Source: VGLO01 sp964599285
GTDB lineage: Bacteria > Patescibacteriota > Minisyncoccia > Minisyncoccales > Staskawiczbacteraceae
Length of the DNA stretch: 64,000 bases
Direction of reading: 5' to 3'
Assembly (NCBI GenBank): GCA_964599285.1
Contig: CAZREI010000001.1
Location: 1-64,000, forward strand
The position numbers were made by a program, and so were the translations under genes. The notes under the pieces were generated by a model. The model worked only from the letters and a program-made list of their open reading frames with translations, was not told the origin of the DNA and searched no databases. Shown in pieces: positions 49,297 to 57,356 of the stretch; the first letter of the stretch is position 1; each line of letters starts with the position of its first letter.

Positions 49297-50370
49297 CTAT
49301 TTTGCTATCCATGCGCGTCGTGCTCCAACTGCAACCAGGAACAATCCCAACACTGACAAGCCGGCTAAGGCTGCTGCGTTCCATCCTGAAGGCTGGTCAG
49401 CGGGGCCAAATCCGGTGTTAGGCAAAACGGGAGTAACCGATGTGGGCGATACGGTAAACAGCACATCGTTGGACATTCCTCCTGGAGCGGGATTGGTTAC
49501 CGATACCACGTACAATCCCGTAGTTCCAAGATCAGAAGCCGGAATCAATGCCGTCAGCCGATTGGAAGACACAAAGCCAGTGGTACGGTTCAATCCATTG
49601 AAAGATACCTGGGAATTTGGGGTAAAGTTGCCGCCAAGGACGGTCAGGGTGAAAGCACCACTGCCAACTACCGCTGACGATGGCAAAATGCTGGAGATAA
49701 CCGGAGTGAGGTTTGGATTTGGGGTAGGGGTAGGAGTGTTGCCCGTAACAATAAAAGCCAATGCATTAGAGGTTGCTGCTCCCGGATTGGTTACGGTAAC
49801 GTTGAAGCTGCCGGAATTTACCAGGTCTACCGCGTTAATCGGAACGGTCAGTTGGTTGCTGGAAATGTAGGCCGTGGATCGAGCTAATCCGTTGACGTTC
49901 ACCAAAGCTCCGGAAACAAAGCCTGAACCATTGACGGTAAGCGTGAATCCCGAACTTCCCATAGCCGCCGATGAGGGTGACAAAGAACTGATGCTGGCTA
50001 CCCCGTTTATATTGCCCACGGTAAACGTTACGCTGTTGGACGTTCCGCCGCCAGGACCCGGATTGGTTACGTTAACGCTGAAACTTCCCGTGTTGCTGGT
50101 GTCGGAAGCAAAAACTGAGGCATCTACCTGGTTGGAAGAAATATAAGTAGTTGGCCGGCTGGATCCATTAAAGTTTACCATGGCTCCCGGCACAAAGTTA
50201 CTGCCGTGGACAATCAGGGTAAAACCTGCCGTGCCCGCTGCCACCGATGACGGAACCACGTTGTTGACAAAAGGAACGGGGTTATCAGCCAGGGCCGCGA
50301 AAGGGATCATGGCCGCTAGTGCCAAACCCGTTGCTAAAACTGCGATAGATCGGATATTTTTAGTGTTCAT
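49297..50370 (-). CDS. Secreted IPT/TIG-repeat protein with LPNTG sorting signal
   Basis: 357 residues. Signal peptide 1-28 (SIAVLATGLALAAMIPFAALA). Three IPT/TIG repeats of about 85-90 residues (each SSVAAGTAGFTLIVHGSNF-like then STAYISSNQL). C-terminus PVLPNTGFGPAD, a hydrophobic helix (AALAGLSVLGLFLVAVGA) and RRAW: a complete cell-wall sorting signal. Probably an adhesin or surface stalk anchored by the adjacent sortase. Confidence 0.92.
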   Translation of the reverse strand: MNTKNIRSIAVLATGLALAAMIPFAALADNPVPFVNNVVPSSVAAGTAGFTLIVHGSNFVPGAMVNFNGSSRPTTYISSNQVDASVFASDTSNTGSFSVNVTNPGPGGGTSNSVTFTVGNINGVASISSLSPSSAAMGSSGFTLTVNGSGFVSGALVNVNGLARSTAYISSNQLTVPINAVDLVNSGSFNVTVTNPGAATSNALAFIVTGNTPTPTPNPNLTPVISSILPSSAVVGSGAFTLTVLGGNFTPNSQVSFNGLNRTTGFVSSNRLTALIPASDLGTTGLYVVSVTNPAPGGMSNDVLFTVSPTSVTPVLPNTGFGPADQPSGWNAAALAGLSVLGLFLVAVGARRAWIAK

Positions 50371-50463
50371 AGGTTTTTTATTTAATGTGATTATATTGGA
50401 TTATATTGGGTTCGACCTTTATACTTAACCAGACGTTGGAGAGCGTAAAATCTTTGTTATTTC

Positions 50464-50491
50464 AGTCGTCGGCCGCGCGCGGCCGACGACT
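50464..50491. terminator. Perfect GC palindrome between divergent genes
   Basis: AGTCGTCGGCCGCG/CGCGGCCGACGACT. No gene ends here on the plus strand, so it may be another inserted palindrome and not a terminator. Confidence 0.5.
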
Positions 50492-50581
50492 CTGAAAAAC
50501 TAGCTCAAACCCCTTGAAAAAATCTATAATTGTGCCATAATACCTTTGAATTAATAGCAAGTAACAATTTACATTAAACCT

Positions 50582-51457
50582 ATGAAAACCATACCATTAT
50601 TTGCTTTCGCGGGAATTATTGCGCTATTTTTCGTTGCCAGTTTTTTGCCGGTCCAGCCTGCAAAAGCCATTACCTGCTACTCGCACGCCTCGCGCCAATG
50701 CATCAGTAATATTTCTTACTGGTATAACTCCTGTGGCGTCCTGGAAGACTTGGCCCAAAACTGTAATGCCACCGGCCAGGTCTGTCAAAGCGGCCAATGC
50801 GTCAGTAAAAACCCCGTAACGACAATAACCCCAAGACCAACCCCGCAAAGCTCGCCGGTTTTGGTGCAAGCTCAGAATTCTCAAACCGCCAGCGCGACCA
50901 TTGCTGTTTTTGGAAAAAATCACACCGACAGCGCGCAATGGACCAAAAATGTTTCCGCGGCGACTGGCAGCACCATTGACGTTTTGATTGTTGTCAAAAA
51001 TAAATCCGAAACTCCCATCACCGATGCCTCGGTAAAAACATATTTGACCAGCCCGATTTTTACCATCAGCGACTTACAAATTAACAACGCAACGGCTCCT
51101 TCCAACGATATTTCCCAAATTAACCTTGGTACGCTGGCAGCCAAAACAGCGCAAATTATTTCTTTTAGCGCGACGGTGCAATCACCCAGTGTCCAACCCC
51201 AAGCAAACGGCGCGACCGGAACCCAAATTATTGCCAACGTTACTTCGGGCACGGCCACGTACGATTCGGATTACCTGGTAGTTTCTACCAACGCCGGCAA
51301 TGGCGCATTAGCATCGGCTACTCCCACTGCCAGCCCAAGTTCAAAATTGGGATCCGGTTTTTTTAGCTTTAACAATAACTGGTTTATTTGGTTTTTGATC
51401 GTCCTGGTGCTGGTAGTAATCTTTATCATTTTGTTCAGGCGATTCTCCCGCGAATAA
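50582..51457 (+). CDS. Exported Cys-rich protein with C-terminal membrane anchor
   Basis: 291 residues. Signal peptide 1-31, then a Cys-rich head with eight Cys (CYSHASRQC...CGVLEDLAQNC...CQSGQC, 32-75), a Pro/Thr linker, a DUF11/CARDB-like beta domain (105-225, AATGSTIDVLIVVKNKSETPI) and a final membrane helix (267-286) followed by RRFSRE. A surface protein held by its own helix rather than by sortase. Confidence 0.8.
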   Translation: MKTIPLFAFAGIIALFFVASFLPVQPAKAITCYSHASRQCISNISYWYNSCGVLEDLAQNCNATGQVCQSGQCVSKNPVTTITPRPTPQSSPVLVQAQNSQTASATIAVFGKNHTDSAQWTKNVSAATGSTIDVLIVVKNKSETPITDASVKTYLTSPIFTISDLQINNATAPSNDISQINLGTLAAKTAQIISFSATVQSPSVQPQANGATGTQIIANVTSGTATYDSDYLVVSTNAGNGALASATPTASPSSKLGSGFFSFNNNWFIWFLIVLVLVVIFIILFRRFSRE

Positions 51458-51464
51458 CTTTTGT

Positions 51465-51641
51465 AACCGTGAATCACGAAATGGACAATAAGAAACATAT
51501 TTCTTGTCTTTCCCCCAATTTTTGGCTATAAATTCGCTATAATTTTTCGGCGGACCCTTTGGGTAAGCCGAAAAATTCTATCAAATTTCTATCTCAAAAA
51601 TTGGGGAAAATCCAAAGAAACCATTTCGTGATTCACGGTTA
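51465..51641. repeat. MITE-like element R4, copy 4
   Basis: Ends AACCGTGAATCACGAAATGG and CCATTTCGTGATTCACGGTT; core in the same orientation as copy 3. It ends 10 bases before the ATG of the murL-murD fusion. Confidence 0.9.
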
Positions 51642-51650
51642 TGCTTTGTC

Positions 51651-54278
51651 ATGCCCCAATCCGCAGCGGTTTTTGAATTTACTTCTTATACATTTGAACC
51701 CGATAAAAAAAGGGTTCTTTTCCGTTACACCACCAAATTTAAGGATCGACCACCGCTGCGTTTTACCGAAACTATTTTGTTGCCAAAGATTCCCAACCTT
51801 GATCGCATTCCGCCAGAACCTTTAAAAAAACTCCTCCAAAGCCTGCACTTAATACTGGGCATCAGTTATTACAAGTTTTATTGCCCGCCCGCCGTAGCCT
51901 TGGCGAAGGAGGATGCGAAACTGTCAAAACAAGAAGCCGAGTTTTGGAACATCGTATACAAAAAAGGCCTTGGCGAATTTTTTTACAAAAACAATCTGAA
52001 TCCAAACCGCGCTCCAAAATTTCCGTACGGGGTAACCCGTAACCAGGAACCCGTAACCAGTAAATTACGCGTTACGGGTTACGCGTTACCGGTTACCAAA
52101 AGATCTCTCGTGGGCATCGGGGGAGGAAAAGACTCCATCGTCGCCGCGGAATTATTGAAAGAAGGCGGGTTTGACGCCACCGCGTTTTACGTTCAAACCA
52201 GCAGCGACTCATCGCTGGTAAATAGCATCATCAAAAAAACTGGCCTGCCGTCGCTGAAAATTCGACGATTGCTAGACGAAAAAGTGCATCAACCTCATCT
52301 TTATGATGGCCATGTTCCCGTGTCAGCCATCCTGGCATTTTTGGGATTTTTTGCCGGCATACTTTACGGTTTTGATTATGTCATCGTGGGCAACGAATAC
52401 AGCAGTAACTTTGGCAACCTCAAATACAAAGGTTTAGACATTAACCACCAGTGGAGCAAGTCGTTTGAATTTGAAACGCTTTTTCAAACCTATGTAAAAA
52501 CTTTCATCACGCCTGACATAACCTATTTTTCTTTGCTGCGGCGGTTTTACGAAATCCGGATTGTAAAATTGTTTGCAAGTCATAAAAAATATTTTCCGCA
52601 TTTTTCAAGCTGCAATTCCAATTTCAGAATCGCGGAATCACGCGGAAATTTACGCGGAAAAATGCGGAATAAATGGTGTGGTCGATGTGCTAAGTGTGTT
52701 TTTGTATTTACACTTCTGTCGGCGTTTTTACCAAAAAAAGAATTGGTTAACATTTTTAAAAAAAACTTGTACCAAGATAAAACTCTCCTGCCATTATTTA
52801 AAGATATTTTGGGATTTGGCGCGATGAAACCTTTTGATTGCGTCGGCACGTTTGAAGAAGCGCAAACCGCGATGTGGCTGGCCAAAAAAAGATTCGCCCG
52901 TGATTTTATTATGCGACAACTTGGCCGGCGCGTAACATTTCACCAAGAAGTTTTTACGACCAACAAAAACGCCCGCATTCCCGAACAGTTTACTTTCTTG
53001 GGAATGGATAGCACGTTGATAGCCGGATTTGGCAACGAGGGAAGTGCTACCAAGAAATACCTTGAAAAATATTACCCAAAATTAAAACTTGGGATAGCCG
53101 AAATATATAAAAATAGGGAAGTGTTCCGCGTAGTTCCGCGTGAATTTCCGCGTAGTTCCGCGGCTTTTGATCTGGCAATCAAAACTCCAGGCATCAAAAA
53201 AGAACTGATTAAAATTCCGTACACCACCGCCACCAATATTTTTTTCTCAAATATTTCCGGCAAATATCTTACTATCGGCGTTACCGGCAGCAAAGGAAAA
53301 AGCACCACCGCGTCACTCATTTTTCATATCTTAAAAACCGCCGGAAAAAATGTTCACCCCGTTAAATCCGCCAAAAGCGGTGTTTCGCAAACTGCGAAAC
53401 AATTTAACAGGGTAAAACTATTGGGCAACATTGGAAAACCCATGCTAGAAAATTTGCTCCATCCTATAGCAAAAAATACCATTTTTGTCCTGGAACTTTC
53501 CAGTTACCAGTTAGATGACCTGCGGTTTTCTCCCGATATTGCCGTGGTGACAAATTTATTTCCGGAGCACTTGGATTTTCACGGTAGTCTTCAACATTAT
53601 TACGATGCCAAAAAAAATATCATCCGCTACCAGCAGCCCGACCAATATTTTGTCTACGATAAAAAAACTGAACCGTGGCTAAAAGAATATCGAGGCAAGC
53701 CGGTGCCATTTGCCAAAACAATTCCGGTTCCAAAACACCAAATTCCATTATTGGGTCAGCACAATGAAAGCAACATTAAAGCGGCCATCGCCGTCGCTCG
53801 GATTTTAAAAATTCCGGAAGCAAAAATAAAAAAAGCCATTAAATGTTTTAAAGGCTTACCGCATCGATTAGAAAACGTAGGAACATTTAAGGGAATTATT
53901 TTTTACGACGACGCCATTTCCACCACGCCCGAATCAACCATCATGGCCATCAAAGCCTTGCCAGGCGTGCAAACTATTTTTTTGGGAGGCAGCGACCGCG
54001 GCTACGATTTTTCGCAGTTGGAAAAAACCTTAAAACAATATAAAATAAAGAACGTGGTGCTGTTTCCCGACACCGGCTCGCGCATCATAAAAAACACCAA
54101 GGGTTTGAATATTCTAAAAACTCGCAGCATGGAAAAAGCGATTGCCTTCGCCTACAAACACACCACACCAGGACACATCTGTTTATTGTCCTGCGCATCG
54201 CCCAGCTATTCATTATGGAAAAACTTTGAACACAAAGGCACCCAATTTACCAGATTGGTAAAAAAGTTGGCTAAGTAG
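51651..54278 (+). CDS. MurL-MurD fusion: muropeptide epimerase plus glutamate ligase
   Basis: 875 residues. Residues 1-430 match MurL (LVGIGGGKDSIVAAELL near 156, VGNEYSSNFGN near 247, KWCGRCAKCVFVF near 341), which epimerises the terminal L-Glu of UDP-MurNAc-L-Ala-L-Glu. Residues 440-875 are a MurD-type ligase: GVTGSKGKSTT P-loop near 543, VLELSSYQLDDL, PEHLDFHGS, LLGQHNESN, HRLENVG and FYDDAISTTPES. The fused enzyme could add L-Glu and convert it to D-Glu, needing no D-Glu pool from MurI. Three in-frame inserts rich in palindromes occur at about residues 124-150, 322-340 and 488-504. Confidence 0.88.
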   Translation: MPQSAAVFEFTSYTFEPDKKRVLFRYTTKFKDRPPLRFTETILLPKIPNLDRIPPEPLKKLLQSLHLILGISYYKFYCPPAVALAKEDAKLSKQEAEFWNIVYKKGLGEFFYKNNLNPNRAPKFPYGVTRNQEPVTSKLRVTGYALPVTKRSLVGIGGGKDSIVAAELLKEGGFDATAFYVQTSSDSSLVNSIIKKTGLPSLKIRRLLDEKVHQPHLYDGHVPVSAILAFLGFFAGILYGFDYVIVGNEYSSNFGNLKYKGLDINHQWSKSFEFETLFQTYVKTFITPDITYFSLLRRFYEIRIVKLFASHKKYFPHFSSCNSNFRIAESRGNLRGKMRNKWCGRCAKCVFVFTLLSAFLPKKELVNIFKKNLYQDKTLLPLFKDILGFGAMKPFDCVGTFEEAQTAMWLAKKRFARDFIMRQLGRRVTFHQEVFTTNKNARIPEQFTFLGMDSTLIAGFGNEGSATKKYLEKYYPKLKLGIAEIYKNREVFRVVPREFPRSSAAFDLAIKTPGIKKELIKIPYTTATNIFFSNISGKYLTIGVTGSKGKSTTASLIFHILKTAGKNVHPVKSAKSGVSQTAKQFNRVKLLGNIGKPMLENLLHPIAKNTIFVLELSSYQLDDLRFSPDIAVVTNLFPEHLDFHGSLQHYYDAKKNIIRYQQPDQYFVYDKKTEPWLKEYRGKPVPFAKTIPVPKHQIPLLGQHNESNIKAAIAVARILKIPEAKIKKAIKCFKGLPHRLENVGTFKGIIFYDDAISTTPESTIMAIKALPGVQTIFLGGSDRGYDFSQLEKTLKQYKIKNVVLFPDTGSRIIKNTKGLNILKTRSMEKAIAFAYKHTTPGHICLLSCASPSYSLWKNFEHKGTQFTRLVKKLAK
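52025..52100. repeat. In-frame palindromic insert in murL-murD
   Basis: Words GTAACCCGTAAC at the left and GTTACGGGTTACGCGTTAC at the right form a hairpin. It is translated as part of GVTRNQEPVTSKLRVTGYAL, a segment not expected in MurL. Confidence 0.75.
52615..52672. repeat. In-frame GCGGAA-word insert in murL-murD
   Basis: TCGCGGAATCACGCGGAAAT then TTACGCGGAAAAATGCGGAA. Similar words recur at 1553-1632 after the 16S gene and, inverted (TTCCGCG), at 53118-53160 in the same gene. Confidence 0.7.
53118..53163. repeat. In-frame TTCCGCG-word insert in murL-murD
   Basis: Four TTCCGCG words spaced by 9-16 bases (gtgttccgcgtagttccgcg, then gaatttccgcgtagttccgcg without break in frame). Translated as FRVVPREFPRSSA. 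Confidence 0.7.
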
Positions 54279-54288
54279 AACTGGCTAC

Positions 54289-54369
54289 CAAATACGAATC
54301 TGTACGAATATACCAATAACCAAAGCGTTTTCATTCGTATATTCGTACAGATTCGTATTTGGTAGCATA
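54289..54369. repeat. Gene-flanking palindrome of CCAAATACGAATC words
   Basis: GCTACCAAATACGAATCTGT and ACAGATTCGTATTTGGTAGC are near-perfect arms, filling the murL-murD to ftsW/rodA gap. Confidence 0.9.
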
Positions 54370-54372
54370 GTG

Positions 54373-55497
54373 ATGAAGCAACACATAAATTATTATTTTT
54401 TAGGATTATCCATTATTCTTTCCGGATTCGGTCTGCTGTTTTTATCAACCCTTTCGGCCATCGCCTCGCTGCAAGTGTTTGGCAACACTAACCACTATTT
54501 ATTCCACCAATTAATTGCCCTGGTCATTGGCATTGTTGCCGGCATCATCATATTTTTTCTGCCGCTGGGATTTTTAAAAAAACTGTCGCCGATATTGCTG
54601 GTAATAAATGTTTTGGGATTGGTGGTGGTATTTTTGCCATTTTTGGGAACCAAATTTTGGGGTGCTTCGCGCTGGATTAGCGTGGGAGACACCACCTTCC
54701 AACCTTCGGAATTTTTTAAAATCACCATCATTTTATTTTTTGCCAGCTGGCTTGCCAGCAAGTTCTCCGAGTCATCAAAAAGAGGCTTTGGATTTAAAAT
54801 AAAAAAAGAGTACGATAATCTGGTAAAAGTATTTGTGCCTTTTGTTATTTTTTTGGCCATCATCGCCGCCATTTTTTATTTACAAAAAGACATCAGCACG
54901 CTGGGCATTATCATGGTGGCGCTCTTGGGAATGTACTTTATTGCTGGCACGCCGATTTGGCACACGCTGACATTGCTAGTGGTTGGAGTGTCAGGTGCGG
55001 CGCTGGTTATTATTAAAGAACCTTATCGCTTAAACCGTTTGCTGATATTTTTGCATCCGGACGCCGACCCTTTGGGCAAAGGATTACAATTAAAACAGTC
55101 ACTCATTGCCCTGGGATCAGGTGGTTGGTTTGGAAAGGGGCTTGGCATGTCCACCCAAAAATTCGGCTTTTTGCCCCAAGCCATGTCGGACTCTATTTTT
55201 GCCATTTTGGGAGAGGAACTGGGCATCATCGGTTGCGCTATTTTGGTGCTGGCATTTTTAGCATTTTTGTATTTGGGATTTAAAATCTCGCGCCAATCAA
55301 CTGATTCATTTGCTCGCCTGACCGCCGTTGGCATCACCCTGTGGATTGTGTTTCAGGCGTTTTTCAACATAGCCTCAACCCTGGGGTTGTTTCCACTAAG
55401 CGGCATTCCGCTGCCATTTTTTTCTTACGGAGGCTCGCACATCATAGCGGAACTGATGGGAGTGGGGTTGATGTTGAATATCTCTAAGAACGGGTAA
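54373..55497 (+). CDS. FtsW/RodA-family peptidoglycan glycosyltransferase
   Basis: 374 residues, ten membrane helices. GASRWISVGDTTFQPSEFFKI near 100-120 and GLFPLSGIPLPFFSYGGSHIIAEL near 340-363 are SEDS signatures. It polymerises lipid II; FtsW and RodA cannot be told apart here. Next to murL-murD and murG, so a cell-wall cluster. Confidence 0.95.
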   Translation: MKQHINYYFLGLSIILSGFGLLFLSTLSAIASLQVFGNTNHYLFHQLIALVIGIVAGIIIFFLPLGFLKKLSPILLVINVLGLVVVFLPFLGTKFWGASRWISVGDTTFQPSEFFKITIILFFASWLASKFSESSKRGFGFKIKKEYDNLVKVFVPFVIFLAIIAAIFYLQKDISTLGIIMVALLGMYFIAGTPIWHTLTLLVVGVSGAALVIIKEPYRLNRLLIFLHPDADPLGKGLQLKQSLIALGSGGWFGKGLGMSTQKFGFLPQAMSDSIFAILGEELGIIGCAILVLAFLAFLYLGFKISRQSTDSFARLTAVGITLWIVFQAFFNIASTLGLFPLSGIPLPFFSYGGSHIIAELMGVGLMLNISKNG

Positions 55498-55581
55498 GTG
55501 GCTTGATTTACGATTTATGATTTAGGATTTATGAATCCGTAAAAAAACGACGCCTCATCATTCTGATTTGGCGCCCTGTTA

Positions 55582-55848
55582 TTAGAGCTTCTTGCCACAC
55601 TCTGTGCAATAAATGCTTCTTGCCTCTTCAGGAAGTTCGCACTCGTCCTCTTTTTCGGTTTGATGGTATTTATGCGGGTCAGCGTCATGACGCTCCTGTT
55701 CGGAATTCTCCTCTCTTATTTCTAATGCATCCAAATTGGGCGGAAGAGGAAGAAGTTTACCACATTGCCGACAATACCTATCATAGTTACCGATGGGCCA
55801 ATGACAGTTTGGGCATTCTTGAATATTGATTTCATCAAATAAGACCAT
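55582..55848 (-). CDS. Small double zinc-ribbon protein
   Basis: 88 residues with a strong AGGAGG site before ATG. Ribbon one is CPNC...CRQCGKLL at 12-34; ribbon two is split, with CTECGKKL at the C-terminus and ECELPEEAR before it. The middle is His/Glu-rich. May be regulatory or a metal-binding adaptor; inserted antisense inside the cell-wall cluster. Confidence 0.65.
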   Translation of the reverse strand: MVLFDEINIQECPNCHWPIGNYDRYCRQCGKLLPLPPNLDALEIREENSEQERHDADPHKYHQTEKEDECELPEEARSIYCTECGKKL

Positions 55849-55959
55849 ATGGCCTCCTGGTTAAGAAAGAGCAAATAGTAACCTTTTGTACTTTAGTACA
55901 TTAAAATAATAATGTCAAGTCTTTTATGGCTCTGCCAAGTTTGATAACATGAACGAACA

Positions 55960-56076
55960 AGATTGCCGCGCTGCGGCCTCGGCCAGCTGAGCTGGCCAGA
56001 CCCGCTCAGCGGGTCGCAATGACGTTACGTATTAGCAATTTTGTAGATTAGCATAAGATTTGTAGATTTGCATTGC
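55960..56076. repeat. Composite repeat: R6 and R1 fragments plus R2
   Basis: gattgccgcgctgcggc and gggtcgcaatgacg are R6-like ends surrounding GGCCAGCTGAGCTGGCC and CCCGCTCAGCGGG, followed at 56032-56076 by the R2 repeat. Elements appear nested. Confidence 0.8.
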
Positions 56077-56097
56077 CCTTATTAGCATTACAATTAT

Positions 56098-57210
56098 ATG
56101 AAAATACTTTTTACCGGTGGGGGAACGGGCGGCCACTTGTTTCCCGTCATTGCCATCGCCCGGGAACTCAAGCGCTTGTCGCAGGACCCGTCCATTAGCC
56201 TGCACTACATTGGTCCCGCGGACAGATTGGGCAGCGCGGTTTTGGCCCAGGAAAACATTGCCATTCATTCCATTGTTGCCGGAAAACTGCGCAACTATTT
56301 TTCTTTACAAAATATCAGCGACGCGCTTTTTTTTATTCCCCTTGGATTTTTGCAAAGCTTTTTTTTGTTGCTTTTTATCCGACCCAATCTGGTTTTCAGC
56401 AAAGGCGGCACCGGATCGGCCCAGGTGGTACTGGCCGCCAGAATTTTGGCCATCCCGATATTCATTCACGAATCCGATTCGGTAGCCGGCCGCGCCAACA
56501 AGCTGGCCTATTCGTGGGCCAAAAAAGTGTTTGCCTCATTTGAAAAAACTGATTACTTTGACCCGTCAAAATCCGTGGTAGTGGGCAACCCGATATTAAA
56601 AGAAATCACCGAAGGTGACAAAAAAACCGCAAAAGATATTTTCAATCTTGCACTGCAAAAACCGGTTTTACTCTTTTTGGGAGGTTCGCAAGGCGCCCAG
56701 CCCATCAACGATTTTATCCTTGGCATTTTGCAGGATCTGACAAGAAGTTACCAGGTCATCCATGTCTGTGGCAAAAAAAATGAAACAGCAGTCAAAGAAG
56801 AGTCTGACGTGATTTTGACTGGCGACGCAAAAGCGCAATACCATGTTTTTGGATTCCTCAATGAAATAGAACTAAAACATGCCTTCGCCGTCGCGGACTT
56901 GGTGGTTTCGCGGGGCGGGTCGGGCAGCATTTTTGAAATCGCCGCTTGCGGCAAACCCAGCATTATTATTCCTTTGCCATCATCGGCCAACAACCACCAA
57001 GCCAAAAATGCCTATGCGTACGCCAAAAATGGCGCGGCGCTGATCATAGAACAAGACAACCTGACCCCAAACTTTTTTCTGGAAAAACTGCGCAATTATT
57101 TTTCACATCCGGAAGAGTTGGAAAGCATGAGCCAAGCCGCCCTGCAATTTGCCAAGCCACTGGCAGCCAAAGCGATTGCAAGAGAAATCTTGGAATTTCT
57201 CAATGCGTAA
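56098..57210 (+). CDS. murG: UDP-GlcNAc:lipid I GlcNAc transferase MurG
   Basis: 370 residues. FTGGGTGGHLFPVIAIA at the start is the MurG signature; SKGGTGSAQVVLAA, HESDSVAGRANKLAYSWA and LVVSRGGSGSIFEIAACGKPSIIIPLP (UDP-GlcNAc site) follow. It makes lipid II from lipid I on the inner membrane face. Confidence 0.96.
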   Translation: MKILFTGGGTGGHLFPVIAIARELKRLSQDPSISLHYIGPADRLGSAVLAQENIAIHSIVAGKLRNYFSLQNISDALFFIPLGFLQSFFLLLFIRPNLVFSKGGTGSAQVVLAARILAIPIFIHESDSVAGRANKLAYSWAKKVFASFEKTDYFDPSKSVVVGNPILKEITEGDKKTAKDIFNLALQKPVLLFLGGSQGAQPINDFILGILQDLTRSYQVIHVCGKKNETAVKEESDVILTGDAKAQYHVFGFLNEIELKHAFAVADLVVSRGGSGSIFEIAACGKPSIIIPLPSSANNHQAKNAYAYAKNGAALIIEQDNLTPNFFLEKLRNYFSHPEELESMSQAALQFAKPLAAKAIAREILEFLNA

Positions 57211-57211
57211 T

Positions 57212-57355
57212 TGATCTAATTAACCTAATTATTCTAATTGATCTAATCAAATCCCAATGCCAAAATGTCCAAACCGTTTTAGCAATTAGTCATTCACGTT
57301 TTTAGACATTCCTTAGAATAATTAGGTTAATTAGAACAATTAGAATAATTTAAAA
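57212..57355. repeat. Gene-flanking palindrome of TAATTGATCTAATTAACC words
   Basis: attgatctaattaacctaat faces attaggttaattagaacaat, with a CAAAATGTCCAAACCG/ACGTTTTTAGACATT centre. Confidence 0.75.
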
Positions 57356-57356
57356 A

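Noticed and set aside
50464..50491. Terminator of a plus-strand gene
   Set aside because: No plus-strand gene ends near it and no T-run follows, so it is listed only as a palindrome with low confidence.
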